A stretch of 8,154 nucleotides of DNA from NCBI GenBank assembly GCA_002335495.1, contig DDBW01000008.1:1-8154 (forward strand), in the 5' to 3' direction. Shown here piece by piece: positions 6,619 to 8,154 of this stretch. The DNA is from Candidatus Dojkabacteria bacterium UBA2022 (GTDB lineage: Bacteria; Patescibacteriota; Dojkabacteria; SC72). A program made the position numbers and the translations under genes. The notes beneath the pieces are model-generated. The model had not been told where the DNA came from. It saw nothing but the letters and a program-made list of their open reading frames with translations, and did not search any database. The first letter of the stretch is position 1. Every line of letters starts with the position of its first letter.

Positions 6619-6647
6619 AGCATGCAAATGCTGCTTTTTAGCAATTT

Positions 6648-6651
<4 letters not shown>
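6619..6651 (+). promoter_or_regulatory. boxB/boxA-like rRNA antitermination signal
   Basis: A small hairpin, agcat (6619-6623) with atgct (6628-6632) around a gcaa tetraloop, is followed by tgctttttagcaa (6632-6644). The segment 6632-6651 agrees at about 17 of 20 positions with the boxA region of E. coli rRNA leaders (core TGCTCTTTAACA, recalled from memory). The hairpin-then-boxA order is the one found in rRNA leaders, where NusB/NusE bind boxA and prevent Rho termination. Its position touching the 16S 5' end is unusual. Confidence 0.45.

Positions 6652-8154
<1,503 letters not shown>

Larger units (their letters stand above)
6366..6647 (+). other. rRNA operon leader region, no protein gene
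   Basis: The 396 nt between the ligase stop and the 16S gene contain no credible coding sequence; a 145-codon minus-strand reading frame (6707-6270) runs into the 16S gene and has no family resemblance. There is no tRNA cloverleaf. The leader holds promoter P2, several hairpins and a boxA-like signal, listed separately. The partner strand of a 16S processing stem would lie downstream of the window, so the RNase III stem cannot be assigned. Confidence 0.7.

Overview
The window is typical of a low-GC member of the Candidate Phyla Radiation (Patescibacteria). Three things point there. The 16S rRNA gene is clearly bacterial but departs from the usual sequence at several near-universal positions. 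A bacterial DNA polymerase I sits next to an archaeal-type ATP-dependent DNA ligase. The genes are packed with almost no spacers or Shine-Dalgarno sites. UGA works as a stop here: one gene ends in UGA UGA and the others in UAG or UAA, and there are no in-frame UGA codons. This argues against the recoded Gracilibacteria/SR1 lineages. I cannot fix the phylum by eye; Katanobacteria (WWE3) or Microgenomates-like groups are guesses only.

Layout. Positions 3-623 (+) hold the C-terminal zinc-peptidase part of an FtsH-type membrane protease, cut by the window edge. It ends at an AT-rich hairpin with T-runs on both sides, which probably terminates both it and the converging gene at 698-1339 (-), a 213-residue protein I do not recognise. 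A 98-bp divergent intergenic region (1340-1437) carries a promoter candidate for that gene and a consensus TATAAT placed so that the polA mRNA would begin at or next to its ATG (leaderless).

Positions 1438-6251 (+) look like one three-gene operon: polA (intact 5' nuclease, dead 3'-5' exonuclease, intact polymerase); a 117-residue membrane-anchored winged-helix protein 6 nt downstream; and an archaeal-type ATP-dependent DNA ligase whose start overlaps the previous stop (ATGATGA). Flap removal, gap filling and nick sealing are the final steps of Okazaki-fragment maturation and excision repair, so two of the three proteins form a coherent gap-repair set. The small membrane winged-helix protein between them is the least explained and most interesting member.

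Positions 6252-6647 hold no protein gene. They form the control region and leader of an rRNA operon: two sigma70-like promoters (TTGCAA-17-TATAAT and TTGACA-17-TATAAG), several hairpins, two of which cannot form together, and a boxB/boxA-like antitermination signal abutting the 16S gene. The 16S gene runs from about 6648 to the window end (about E. coli position 1504), so its last ~38 nt, including the anti-Shine-Dalgarno, are outside. It has no intron or large insertion. Many of its unusual bases are paired changes that keep helices intact, which indicates a functional rRNA.
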